Of a DNA stretch of 44,337 nucleotides, positions 34,294 to 41,802 are shown one piece after another (position 1 is the stretch's first letter; every line of letters starts with the position of its first letter). The DNA comes from Chloroflexota bacterium (GTDB lineage: Bacteria > Chloroflexota > Anaerolineae > J102): contig JAADII010000120.1 of assembly GCA_013151415.1 (NCBI GenBank), forward strand, positions 1 through 44,337, in the 5' to 3' direction. The translations under genes and the position numbers were made by a program. The notes beneath the pieces were generated by a model. It had not been told where the DNA came from and searched no databases. It saw only the letters and a program-made list of their open reading frames with translations.

Positions 34294-35259
34294 TCAACCA
34301 TCCTCCGCCAGGGTCGAGACAGCCTCGGCCCACTTCAACCCTAGACGATTAACCGACAACACGCCCAAGGCAAAGGGCGCCCCAGTCCATAATACTCGCT
34401 CGATAGAGGTGGCGAAAATGGCAATATCGAAGGGAACGCCAATGGCCACCAACAAAGTGATGAGACTAAGATCTTTGGCTCCCAAACCCAATGGCAATAC
34501 AGAGATGACGCCCAGCAACCCACTAATGGATTGAACATATAGGATGGCCAGGGGCGCAACCATATAGCCCAGCCGCGTCACAACCGCATATGTCACAAAG
34601 GCGCGCAGAGCTATGCGTATGAGCAGCAAGATTACGTACGCGAATACATAAAATGGCTTGACCGTTTTCGCCGACGCGATAGTTCGTTCCAAAAAACGCC
34701 GCACGAAAACAAAATGTCGACCAACGACAAAAAGGGCAAAAGCAGCCAGAAACGATATCGTGAAAAGAGCCAACACCCCAAAGTAATTTACATCCGAGAC
34801 CAGAAACCCGACGACGTCATCAAACGCAAGCACCGCGCCAGCCAGAACGATGAAACCAACGACTCCGAGGCCGAGAAAAGTTTCAAGGGTGATATTGGCC
34901 ACGGCCACCGTGGTGGGAATGCCCAAATATTGTTTGAAAAGCGCCAATCGCACAGGCAACCCGATCTTGGCCGGAGTGGAATGACTGGCGGGTAAACTAG
35001 CCGTCACGGTCAAATACAGATCCCGATACGAAGGCGCGTATCCCAAACCTTTCAGTATCATCTGTGTGCCAAGCACGCTTTCCAATACATGAAATGTGGC
35101 CAAAAGGATGAGCGCCAAAGCGAAGCGAAAGCCCAATTGGCGCAGTAAATCCAAAACATCATAGGTGATGAGAAAATAAACAAAGAGCGCGGCCGTCAAC
35201 AATGAAAGCGCCCATGCCAAGCCTTTCAAGAACCGAGGGTGAGAATGTAGGCGACTCAA
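34294..35259 (-). CDS. Lysylphosphatidylglycerol synthase TM / UPF0104-type membrane protein
   Basis: A 321-residue integral membrane protein with about eight helices, of the LPG_synthase_TM (AglD-like) family. Homologues near glycan genes are often thought to move or flip lipid carriers, but this is not proven. Typical patterns: SLPASHSTPAKIGLPVRLAL, GLGVVGFIVL and GVISVLPLGLGAKDLSLITLL. It is only the membrane half; no soluble synthase domain is attached. Start is TTG 35259: it overlaps the DUF354 stop as TTGA and has GAGG eight nt upstream. Longer in-frame starts would overlap the neighbour by over 100 bp. In a locus with no obvious Wzx it is a candidate lipid-linked sugar translocase. Confidence 0.8.
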   Translation of the reverse strand: MSRLHSHPRFLKGLAWALSLLTAALFVYFLITYDVLDLLRQLGFRFALALILLATFHVLESVLGTQMILKGLGYAPSYRDLYLTVTASLPASHSTPAKIGLPVRLALFKQYLGIPTTVAVANITLETFLGLGVVGFIVLAGAVLAFDDVVGFLVSDVNYFGVLALFTISFLAAFALFVVGRHFVFVRRFLERTIASAKTVKPFYVFAYVILLLIRIALRAFVTYAVVTRLGYMVAPLAILYVQSISGLLGVISVLPLGLGAKDLSLITLLVAIGVPFDIAIFATSIERVLWTGAPFALGVLSVNRLGLKWAEAVSTLAEDG

Positions 35260-36317
35260 GGCTTTTTCCTCAAGATGCGCTCTCGCGGGCCAAATTGCTC
35301 CACCGCGTCCACAATAAAGGGCGTCACATCGATTTTTTCCGCCAATAGACGTTGTCGTCTCTCCCGCCAAACGTTCGATTCATGGAGCGAGAGAAGTTCT
35401 TCGGCCTTGGCCAACGCCTGTTCCTGGCCGCGATAGGGGTCGGTGAAGGCGAACACAAGACCGTAGACCTCGGCCTGTTCTTGAATAGTGCCTGCGGTGA
35501 TGGTGGATATGCTGATGGCGGGTGTTCCCAACATGGCGCACTCACTGGCCATGGTCAAGCTATCGCCGAAGAAAAGAGCCGCGTAGTAGAGGAGATGATG
35601 AATCAATTCCGGCCGGTGAGTCAATCGGTAGGGAGCCAACTGAGATGGCAGAGCTTCTTCAGCGCTGATGAGCACTCGACCAAAGCTCTCTAATCGTCGC
35701 ACTATCTCCATCGCATCACGAACGCCTTTCCCGCCGCGGAAATAAACCGCGCTCTCTAAAGACACCAGGCGAACGACAATATATCGCTCATCCGGATGCA
35801 AGCCAAACGCTTTGAGGGCTTCTGGATCGGGCTGGAAAAAATGGGGATGCAGATAGGCCAATTCATGATAGCCCTCATAAACAATATGTTTATGAGATGG
35901 AACCGCGCCTTGAAAACAGGAGGGTGTGCAAATGGCGCTGGCAAAAGGAAAGGTGATGGCATTCGATAACGCGTCGCGTTCGGTGTCGGTGAAAACGACC
36001 GAAGGCGTGCGCGTAAGCCACCCCGTCTGAGCAATGAAAACGCCGGCGATTGCCGTCAACACATCGGGCTGCATGCGCCGGATCACACGCGTAAGTTTGG
36101 TATTACGAATCGCGAGCTCTGCGGATAAACCTATGAAGCCCTTTCGAGCCGGGCCGAGATCGATGAAATCGAAGCCATAAGCCGAAAGCAAATCAACGGC
36201 CACATCTTTATGCCGGGCCGTGATGATGATCTCATGACCGCGCCGCTGCCAGGCATGAATGGCATGTTTGAAAAAATGCACATGGGCGGGATGCGTTACG
36301 TCTACTAATATGCGCAT
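35256..36317 (-). CDS. DUF354 family GT-B-like protein
   Basis: A 353-residue protein of the DUF354 family, whose GT-B-like fold resembles MurG and UDP-sugar epimerases. The conserved opening RILVDVTHPAHVHFFKHAI is complete. VVFTDTERDALSNAITFPFA, IVYEGYHELAYLHPHFF, RLVSLESAVY and FFGDSLTMASECAMLGTPAI are also family-typical. Function in bacteria is not established; archaeal and bacterial members often sit in glycan loci and are annotated as possible glycosyltransferases. It is 13 bp after the DPM1-like gene and coupled by TTGA to the flippase-like gene, so all three probably serve one lipid-linked-sugar step. Confidence 0.85.
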   Translation of the reverse strand: MRILVDVTHPAHVHFFKHAIHAWQRRGHEIIITARHKDVAVDLLSAYGFDFIDLGPARKGFIGLSAELAIRNTKLTRVIRRMQPDVLTAIAGVFIAQTGWLTRTPSVVFTDTERDALSNAITFPFASAICTPSCFQGAVPSHKHIVYEGYHELAYLHPHFFQPDPEALKAFGLHPDERYIVVRLVSLESAVYFRGGKGVRDAMEIVRRLESFGRVLISAEEALPSQLAPYRLTHRPELIHHLLYYAALFFGDSLTMASECAMLGTPAISISTITAGTIQEQAEVYGLVFAFTDPYRGQEQALAKAEELLSLHESNVWRERRQRLLAEKIDVTPFIVDAVEQFGPRERILRKKP

Positions 36318-36330
36318 ATGCGCCGTTCCC

Positions 36331-37287
36331 TCACTTCAAATGGGTGTTGTAGTCCATATCGAACCACATAGCAAACAGCAAGAACTGCAACCCTGTAACG
36401 ACGCTAAACATCAACGCCAAGGCATTGATTGCCGGTATCTTGCCTTCCACCGCCAACCAAATCCAAAACATCCTTCCGGTCAAAACAGGCGCGACGATTA
36501 ACAAAAGAATAGCAGACAACGCGTAAAAGAACACCAACGGATGGAAATCCAAAATCACATATTTTCGAATCATGCGCATTAGAAATAAGCGCAAAATCAA
36601 CAACGATAAGGCGGGAATCATGCGTATGGGATGAACGCCTGATTCTTCGCCCACGTTGTAGAGGGGACGCACCGGCACATCGCGCACGCGAAAGCCATGA
36701 ATGTTGAGACGAACAAGAAGATCATTGGGGCGCCCATACCCTTGATGCGTCTCGTCCCATTCAATGGTTTTCAAGGCCTGGCGATTGATCGCCGCATACC
36801 CACACTGCGAATCAGCCACATGCCAGTAACCGGAGGCGATCTTGGTCAGGAGTGATAAAACCGCATTGCCCAAATAACGGACCTTGGGCATAATGCGCCA
36901 CGCCTCTCCGGAAATGAGTCGATTTCCTTTGGCATAATCCACTTCCTCGGTGACGACCGGCTCGAGCAAGGCTGGCATGTCGTCGGGATCCATCTGAGCA
37001 TCCGCATCCATGGTGACCGCCACCTCTATACCGTGGTCTCGACACCATTTGAAACAGGTGCTGACAGCACCGCCAACGCCCTGATTGACGGCATGACGTA
37101 TCAAAACTATCCGGTCCGACGTCTGATGCTGACATTCCTCAACCACTTGACTGGTCTCATCGGTGCTGGCGTCATCAACCACAACAATCTTATCCACAAA
37201 AGGGGGAACGGTTTCCAACACGCGGCGGATCTGTTTTGCCTCATTGTAAGCGGGAATCACCACGCCGATATATTTTTGTTGATACAT
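36331..37287 (-). CDS. GT2 polyprenyl-phosphate glycosyltransferase (DPM1-like) with C-terminal helices
   Basis: A 318-residue GT2 enzyme that likely makes a polyprenyl-phosphate-linked sugar for extracytoplasmic transferases. Motifs: GVVIPAYNEAKQIRRVLE, VVVDDASTDETSQVV, NQGVGGAVSTCFKW, the catalytic MDADAQMDPDDMPAL, and DSQCGYAAINRQAL. Two to three helices at the C-terminus (FFYALSAILLLIVAPVL, ALALMFSVVTGLQFLLFAM) anchor it in the membrane. GGAGGAG before ATG 37287 is a strong ribosome binding site. The GT39-TPR protein encoded downstream is a plausible user of its product. Confidence 0.9.
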   Translation of the reverse strand: MYQQKYIGVVIPAYNEAKQIRRVLETVPPFVDKIVVVDDASTDETSQVVEECQHQTSDRIVLIRHAVNQGVGGAVSTCFKWCRDHGIEVAVTMDADAQMDPDDMPALLEPVVTEEVDYAKGNRLISGEAWRIMPKVRYLGNAVLSLLTKIASGYWHVADSQCGYAAINRQALKTIEWDETHQGYGRPNDLLVRLNIHGFRVRDVPVRPLYNVGEESGVHPIRMIPALSLLILRLFLMRMIRKYVILDFHPLVFFYALSAILLLIVAPVLTGRMFWIWLAVEGKIPAINALALMFSVVTGLQFLLFAMWFDMDYNTHLK

Positions 37288-37332
37288 AGTCGCTCCTCCT
37301 CATCATTAACGCCTTTTGGTTGAAAAAACCGC

Positions 37333-38124
37333 TTACTTGCCAAAACGAAGAGATCGGCGCACTCGATTCACTCGATTGGCAAGCATGTTAATTTTGCGAA
37401 ACAGATTCAATTGCCGTGCAAAAGCCTTTCCAAGCGATCGGACTTCGGCGTCATGTTGTTGGCGGTAATGTTGATAAAGCGCTATGTCCACGGCGTTCAA
37501 CTCGCGCAGCCTGTTCAATGTTTCCCGGCTCATGATGCTCTCCGGGGGACGCGACGGGCCGCGATTTTGTCTTGCATATAGAATAAATGGCCGGGGCCAT
37601 CCTATGCGCGCGCTCAGCAAAAGCAATGAGGCGTCGTATCGTTCCAAGAGGCCAACGAAAAAGTATTCATCCAACAACGCTTTGGCCTTTTCCAGATCCA
37701 CGCACCCGGCAATGTGAAATGTCTGCCAGTTTTCCAAGGCGTTGTCATGGGTGATGCGCTCGACAAAGTACTCGTCGAAAGGGAGCTGCGAACAATGTTC
37801 TCGACCCGCGCGCGTTGTTATCTTGCGCTCGTGATAATAGAGGGAAACCAGTCGCCGCACGGGGTCGCGCAAAAAGGTGACCGGCTGAAACCGAACGCCT
37901 TCCAGCGCGGGCAATGGCGCGCGAATGGAGTGCGAAGCGAGGCATCGCATATGAGGATGGGATAAGACCAGGTCGGCAATTTTGTCAGATGAGAAAAACT
38001 CACCGGGAACATGAGAATACACCTTGACAAACGCCCGACCATAAACCCGATCCAGCACGCGATTGAATGTCGTGCCGCCGTTTTTCGGGATATGAACATG
38101 GATGAAAATGGTTCTTTCATTCAT
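37333..38124 (-). CDS. Sulfotransferase family protein (Sulfotransfer_2-like)
   Basis: A 263-residue PAPS-dependent sulfotransferase resembling heparan/chondroitin O-sulfotransferases. The 5'-phosphosulfate loop is HIPKNGGTTFN (residues 11-21). The 3'-phosphate-binding motif is FLRDPVRRLVSLYYH (84-98). SHSIRAPLP and FFVGLLERYDASLLLL are also typical. There is no signal peptide, so it should act in the cytoplasm on lipid-linked repeat units, although bacterial members of this group are often uncharacterised. It heads a unit behind the promoter at 38168-38196. With the second sulfotransferase at 43473 it suggests a sulfated polymer. AGGAATGG lies about 10 nt before the ATG. Confidence 0.85.
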   Translation of the reverse strand: MNERTIFIHVHIPKNGGTTFNRVLDRVYGRAFVKVYSHVPGEFFSSDKIADLVLSHPHMRCLASHSIRAPLPALEGVRFQPVTFLRDPVRRLVSLYYHERKITTRAGREHCSQLPFDEYFVERITHDNALENWQTFHIAGCVDLEKAKALLDEYFFVGLLERYDASLLLLSARIGWPRPFILYARQNRGPSRPPESIMSRETLNRLRELNAVDIALYQHYRQQHDAEVRSLGKAFARQLNLFRKINMLANRVNRVRRSLRFGK

Positions 38125-38167
38125 AACAAATCCATTCCTAATGTCACCAAAAAAACGCTCACTGCGT

Positions 38168-38196
38168 ATTATATCATCCCTTCATCTTTTTGTCTC
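38168..38196 (-). promoter_or_regulatory. Promoter ahead of the sulfotransferase gene
   Basis: On the minus strand GAGACA (38191-38196) and TATAAT (38168-38173) are spaced by 17 bp, with TGA directly before the hexamer forming a consensus extended -10. The predicted start is near 38161, about 37 nt ahead of the ATG at 38124. It should drive the unit running to about 30.0 kb. Confidence 0.6.
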
Positions 38197-38270
38197 ATTT
38201 TCCTAAATTTCATATCCACATGCAAACCCGCCCATCCTTCATGCAGCCAGGGTGGGGGCGCTAAGACGGC

Positions 38271-38286
38271 GAAGCAACGAAGCAAC
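38271..38286. repeat. Perfect 8-bp tandem repeat
   Basis: GAAGCAAC occurs twice in a row. It lies in the 38125-38407 spacer within a stretch (GGGGCGCTAAGACGGC just before) that looks like a relic of a dispersed intergenic repeat. No function is implied. Confidence 0.4.
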
Positions 38287-38319
38287 CTGGATTTCCGCCG
38301 GACATCGGAAATGATTTGA

Positions 38320-38373
38320 CGCGAATGAACACGAATTTCTCGGTTCATTCGCCAAAATTCGTGTTCATTCGCG
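38320..38373. repeat. Long inverted repeat with 19-bp perfect arms
   Basis: The arms CGCGAATGAACACGAATTT (38320-38338) and its exact complement (38355-38373) flank a 16-nt loop. The loop contains a further copy of GTTCATTCGC, so the left arm could pair in two ways. It lies 34 bp past the methyltransferase stop and could act as a transcription-stopping hairpin, though there is no T-run. Related sequence recurs at 41750-41780, pointing to a dispersed intergenic repeat family. The rest of the 283 bp spacer holds no gene. Confidence 0.75.
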
Positions 38374-38407
38374 CCAGGATAAAGAACGTCGGTGTTCAGA
38401 TAAGTTA

Positions 38408-39016
38408 TTATCGCGCCATGCCGTGCGCCAGCAGCGCCTCCAGACCGTTATATGCGTATGTCAATCGTTCGATTTGAAACGTTTGCCCCGCGGCCAACAG
38501 TGAACGCAATTGCGCTTCGCGACGCATGAATTGACCCCGATCCAACCGACGTTGCGCGTAGGCGATGGGGCGCCGCCAGGCCGGTTCGGGCAACACTGCA
38601 TCGAACACCACCACCAGTCCGCCGGGCCGACACACGCGCCACATCTCGCGCACCGCACCCCACACCAGTTCATCCGGCATGTGATGAAACACGCCGATGC
38701 ACCACACCGCGTCGAACGCGGCCGCGGGGAAAGGCAAGGCGTCGGACGAGCCGACCAGGGCCGGTTCGCCTTTGGCTGCATAGGCTCGCGCGTAGCTGAT
38801 GGAGTAATCCAGCCCGACCGGATGCACGCCCAGCGGCCACAATCTTGAGGATGGCCCGCAGCCCACATCGAGGATGCGGGGATTTTCCGGCAAACGCGCG
38901 AGCAACTGTCCAAAACGCCGGGCCAGCGTTTTATCCGCGCCCGGCGCCAGAATCAATCGTTGCAGCCGATAAAGCCAGGGCTGCTCGAGGAGGCGATAAA
39001 GGGGTTTTTCACTCAT
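38408..39016 (-). CDS. Class I SAM-dependent methyltransferase (Methyltransf_11)
   Basis: A 202-residue cytoplasmic methyltransferase. Motif I is RILDVGCGPSSRLWPLG (about residue 47), with VGLDYSISYARAYA, then LPFPAAAFDAVWCIGVFHHM and MWRVCRPGGLVVVFDAVLPE. Homologues are generic small-molecule or lipid methyltransferases; the substrate is unknown. It follows hicA by 6 bp, so it may be read from the toxin-antitoxin promoter, an unusual arrangement. ATG 39016 is preferred to the TTG just before it; neither has a strong ribosome binding site, so coupling to hicA is likely. Confidence 0.85.
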   Translation of the reverse strand: MSEKPLYRLLEQPWLYRLQRLILAPGADKTLARRFGQLLARLPENPRILDVGCGPSSRLWPLGVHPVGLDYSISYARAYAAKGEPALVGSSDALPFPAAAFDAVWCIGVFHHMPDELVWGAVREMWRVCRPGGLVVVFDAVLPEPAWRRPIAYAQRRLDRGQFMRREAQLRSLLAAGQTFQIERLTYAYNGLEALLAHGMAR

Positions 39017-39022
39017 CAAACA

Positions 39023-39247
39023 TCACTTCGCCGACCGCCACTCCTCTCTCGATACATTAGCTTGACGCAACAACCGCGTCAGGAGATTCACCCCTATCAC
39101 GCTCCGATGAGGGTTCGGCAAAATAAGCCGTCGGTCTCCTCGTAACATGAATTCATGACGTCCACCTGAATAGGGGCCTTCAAATCCTAATCTACGCAAA
39201 CGATGGATAAATTCACGGCGAGATACAGGCGTCAATCGTTGTGACAT
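39023..39247 (-). CDS. hicA: HicA-family mRNA interferase toxin
   Basis: A 74-residue HicA toxin, a dsRBD-like fold that cleaves mRNA when not bound by HicB. The family pattern is clear: VSRREFIHRLRRLGFE, the catalytic-His segment YSGGRHEFML, then LPNPHRSVIGVNLLTRLLRQ and SREEW at the C-terminus. Length is normal. The ATG overlaps the hicB TGA by one base (TGATG), giving antitoxin-first order; the classical order is hicA-hicB. The His is present, so the toxin is probably active. Confidence 0.88.
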   Translation of the reverse strand: MSQRLTPVSRREFIHRLRRLGFEGPYSGGRHEFMLRGDRRLILPNPHRSVIGVNLLTRLLRQANVSREEWRSAK

Positions 39248-39495
39248 CACGCAGCCAATCGCTTTGGCGGATGGATTTCCAGGCCATCCAGGGGCGGGAT
39301 AGGCATCCCTTGCATTAAGCTAAACAATAGCCAATCTTCCAACGCACTGGCCAGATTGCGACGACAAGCCTCTAACGTTTCACCGGTGGCCCAAACGCCA
39401 GGCAATTCGGGTATCTCACCATAGTAAGGCTCCTCATCTTCGATAATCTCATAATGTGCATGCTCCATCGCTCGGTTCATATACTCTATAAGCAT
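39247..39495 (-). CDS. hicB: HicB-family antitoxin (short form)
   Basis: An 82-residue HicB-like antitoxin. The partial RNase H-like core is visible: YEIIEDEEPYYGEIPELPGVWATGETLEACRRNLASALEDWLLF. The tail (PPLDGLEIHPP) is short and has no evident ribbon-helix-helix or HTH DNA-binding domain, so autoregulation may rely on other contacts. GGAGG seven nt before ATG 39495 marks the start. It is translated first and coupled to hicA. Confidence 0.87.
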   Translation of the reverse strand: MLIEYMNRAMEHAHYEIIEDEEPYYGEIPELPGVWATGETLEACRRNLASALEDWLLFSLMQGMPIPPLDGLEIHPPKRLAA

Positions 39496-39513
39496 ATTCG
39501 TCCTCCGTCGTAT

Positions 39514-39543
39514 TGACCATTGTCAGTGAAACCCATTATACCA
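39514..39543 (-). promoter_or_regulatory. Extended -10 promoter of hicBA with small inverted repeat
   Basis: TGGTATAAT on the minus strand (TATAAT at 39535-39540) is a consensus extended -10; no -35 is recognisable. The inverted repeat TGACCATTGTCA (39514-39525) lies between the start point and the hicB ribosome binding site, where an autoregulatory complex could bind. The arms are only 4 bp, so the operator is tentative. Confidence 0.5.
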
Positions 39544-39571
39544 CATCCGCCACGCCATGCGCGCTCACCGA

Positions 39572-40759
39572 TCAAGTCTTGGCCGTCAAAGCAGCGCTCA
39601 GGGTTTCCACCACTTCATCCACCTGCTCTTCGGTCATCAATTGGAACAGCGGGAGAATGATGGCGTGATCCTGTGCGCGCTCGCTCTCGATGAGCATCTC
39701 GCAGGAGCCGGGCGCACAGTCGCATTGGCCGCGACGCGCGCATAACCACGGCTCTTGGGCATAGGCCGGTTCGCGGTGCGAGTTCATCACCGCGCGGCGC
39801 GTGGAAACGCCGCGGTCCAGCATGAATTGCATCACATCGCGCTGGTTCGCGGCTTCGGGCAACCGCACCACAAAACTTTGCCAGTTGCTGCGCGCCCAGG
39901 CCGGTTCTTCGGGCAAACCCACGCCCGGTATCTCGCTGAGCTTTTGGCGATAGCGCTCCACCAGATAACGCCGCCGCGCCACCATCTCGGGCACGCGCTT
40001 CAGTTGTTCGCGACCCACCGCGGCCTGGATGTCGGTCATGCGATAATTGAAGCCCAGCTCGACATACGATTCGAAAATCACCTGTCGGGCGCCATGCCGC
40101 ACCGTGTCGGGCACGCTCATGGAGTGCTGTCGCCACAAGCGGAATTTCTTATCCCATTCGGGATTGTTCGTGGTGATCATGCCGCCGTCGCCCGTGGTGA
40201 GCAGCTTGCGGGGATGGAAGGAGAAGCAGGCGATGTCGCCGTGGGGCCTGCCGATGCGCTGCCATTCACCCTGCCACAAAATCTCGCTGCCGATGGCGGG
40301 CGCGGCGTCCTCCACCACAGCAAGGCCGTGTTCGCGGGCAATGGCCACGATCTCGGCCAGGTTGCAGGGCATGCCCACCTGATGCACGCACAAAATGGCT
40401 TTGGTGCGCTCGGATATGGCCGGTTCGATGAGCGCGGGGTTCATGTTGAACGTTCCCGGTTCGATGTCCACGAACACGGGCGTGGCGCCGCAATAACGCA
40501 CCGCGTTGGCCGTGGCGATGAAGGAATGGCTCACGGTGATGACTTCGTCGCCGGGGCCCACGCCCACGGCTCGCAGGGCCAGATGCAGGGCCACCGTGCA
40601 GTTGGAGACCGCGCACGCGTGTTCGGCTCCGACGAATTCGGCGAACTCCTGCTCGAACGCGGCCACCTCGGGCCCTTGCGTCACCCAGCCCGAAGAAAGG
40701 GGCCGCTTGACCGCCTCGATCTCTTCCTGGCCCAACCAGGGTTTGGCTACGGGAATCAT
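39572..40759 (-). CDS. DegT/DnrJ/EryC1/StrS PLP aminotransferase with Cys-rich insert
   Basis: A 395-residue sugar aminotransferase. Motifs: IPVAKPWLGQEEIEAVKRPL at the start, AVSNCTVALHLALRAVGVG, VVEDAAPAIGSE with the PLP-binding Asp, and Lys of SFHPRKLLTTGDGGM as the Schiff-base residue. Near the C-terminus a loop reads CARRGQCDCAPGSC, a four-cysteine cluster not usual for the family and perhaps metal-binding. ATG 40759 overlaps the epimerase stop as ATGA, with GGAGG upstream. With the SDR and GT2 next to it, it may make a lipid-linked amino sugar. It could also supply the missing WbpE step. Confidence 0.88.
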   Translation of the reverse strand: MIPVAKPWLGQEEIEAVKRPLSSGWVTQGPEVAAFEQEFAEFVGAEHACAVSNCTVALHLALRAVGVGPGDEVITVSHSFIATANAVRYCGATPVFVDIEPGTFNMNPALIEPAISERTKAILCVHQVGMPCNLAEIVAIAREHGLAVVEDAAPAIGSEILWQGEWQRIGRPHGDIACFSFHPRKLLTTGDGGMITTNNPEWDKKFRLWRQHSMSVPDTVRHGARQVIFESYVELGFNYRMTDIQAAVGREQLKRVPEMVARRRYLVERYRQKLSEIPGVGLPEEPAWARSNWQSFVVRLPEAANQRDVMQFMLDRGVSTRRAVMNSHREPAYAQEPWLCARRGQCDCAPGSCEMLIESERAQDHAIILPLFQLMTEEQVDEVVETLSAALTAKT

Positions 40760-41727
40760 GCCGCCTCCTTGGCGCGCTGTTCGCGCCACCATTTCACCAG
40801 CCGGCGCAACCCCTCTTCCAACGACACCTCGGCCTTGAAGCCCAAAAGCCGCTCGGCCTTGGAGGTGTCGGCCAGCCGACGGCGCACGGGATTGACTTTG
40901 CGTTCGGGGCCGTATTCCGGCTTCAAATCCGACCCCATGACTTTGAGCAAGGCGTAGGCCAGCTCGTTGAGGCTGGTCTCGACGCCGCTGGCAATGTTGA
41001 AGACTTCATCCGTCACATCAGCTTTGGCCGCCAGCAAATTGGCGCGGGCGATGTCTTCGGCGTAAATGAAATCCATGGTTTGGGTTCCGTCGCCGAAGAT
41101 CAAGGGCGGTTTGCCGGCCTCGATGCGCTCCATCCAGCGCACCAGCACCTCGGTGTAAACGCCGTAGATGTCCATGCGGGGGCCGTAAACGTTGAAATAG
41201 CGCAGCGCGACATAATCGAGACCGTACATGTCGTTGAAGCTGCGCAAAAGCCCCTCGTTGAAAACCTTGGCCGCGCCGTAGAAGGTGCGGTTGTCATAAG
41301 GATGATGGTCTTCGCGGGTGGGGAACTCTTCGGCCAGGCCGTAGACCGAAGCCGAGGACGCGGCCACGATCTTCTTCACGCCCTGCTCGACCGCGGCTTC
41401 GGCCACATTGAACGTGCCGTCCACCAGCACCTCGAGGGCCAGCCGCGGCTCCTGCGCGCATTGCGTGATACGCAACGCGGCCTGATGGAACACAATATCC
41501 ACACCTTCCATCAGGCGCTTGAGTAGATTCACGTCGCGAATATCCCCCTCCAACACCTCAACCGGCCCATTGGCCATGGCCCAGGCCAGATTGGACAACT
41601 GCCCGCGCGAGAAATCGTCGATGATGATGATTTCGCCCACGCGCTCGCGCACGAGTTGATCGGCGATGTGGGAGCCGATGAGACCGGCCCCGCCGGTGAT
41701 CAATACTTTGCTGCCTTCAAGTTGCAT
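40756..41727 (-). CDS. NAD-dependent sugar epimerase/dehydratase (extended SDR)
   Basis: A 323-residue extended SDR acting on a nucleotide sugar. VLITGGAGLIGSHIADQL is the NAD-binding turn, followed by IIDDFSRGQLSNL, FHQAALRITQCAQEP, SSASVYGLAEEF and the catalytic YGAAK. YFNVYGPRMDIYGVYTEV and GDGTQTMDFIYAEDIARA follow. The pattern fits UDP-glucose/GlcNAc 4-epimerase-like proteins; a 4,6-dehydratase or decarboxylase role is less likely. ATG 41727 is chosen over 41754 because AAGGAAGG precedes it. It is coupled to the aminotransferase by ATGA, so the two probably work in sequence. Confidence 0.88.
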   Translation of the reverse strand: MQLEGSKVLITGGAGLIGSHIADQLVRERVGEIIIIDDFSRGQLSNLAWAMANGPVEVLEGDIRDVNLLKRLMEGVDIVFHQAALRITQCAQEPRLALEVLVDGTFNVAEAAVEQGVKKIVAASSASVYGLAEEFPTREDHHPYDNRTFYGAAKVFNEGLLRSFNDMYGLDYVALRYFNVYGPRMDIYGVYTEVLVRWMERIEAGKPPLIFGDGTQTMDFIYAEDIARANLLAAKADVTDEVFNIASGVETSLNELAYALLKVMGSDLKPEYGPERKVNPVRRRLADTSKAERLLGFKAEVSLEEGLRRLVKWWREQRAKEAA

Positions 41728-41749
41728 TGGGTTGCCTTCCTTAATTTCT

Positions 41750-41780
41750 GACACGAATTGAACGAATTCGGCGAATTTTC
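41750..41780. repeat. Partial copy of AATTCG-type intergenic repeat
   Basis: The 75 bp spacer between the GT2 and epimerase genes contains GACACGAATTGAACGAATTC followed by GGCGAATTTT. It shares the ACACGAATT and GCGAAT words with the inverted repeat at 38320-38373, so it is probably a decayed member of the same dispersed family. Confidence 0.45.
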
Positions 41781-41802
41781 CTTGCTTTGTTCGTGAAACA
41801 GG

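Noticed and set aside
38125-38407. Possible CRISPR array or small RNA gene in the repeat-rich spacer
   Set aside because: The repeats are inverted or immediately tandem rather than regularly spaced direct repeats with unique spacers, and no cas genes or RNA-gene structure are present. No tRNA or rRNA was seen anywhere in the window.
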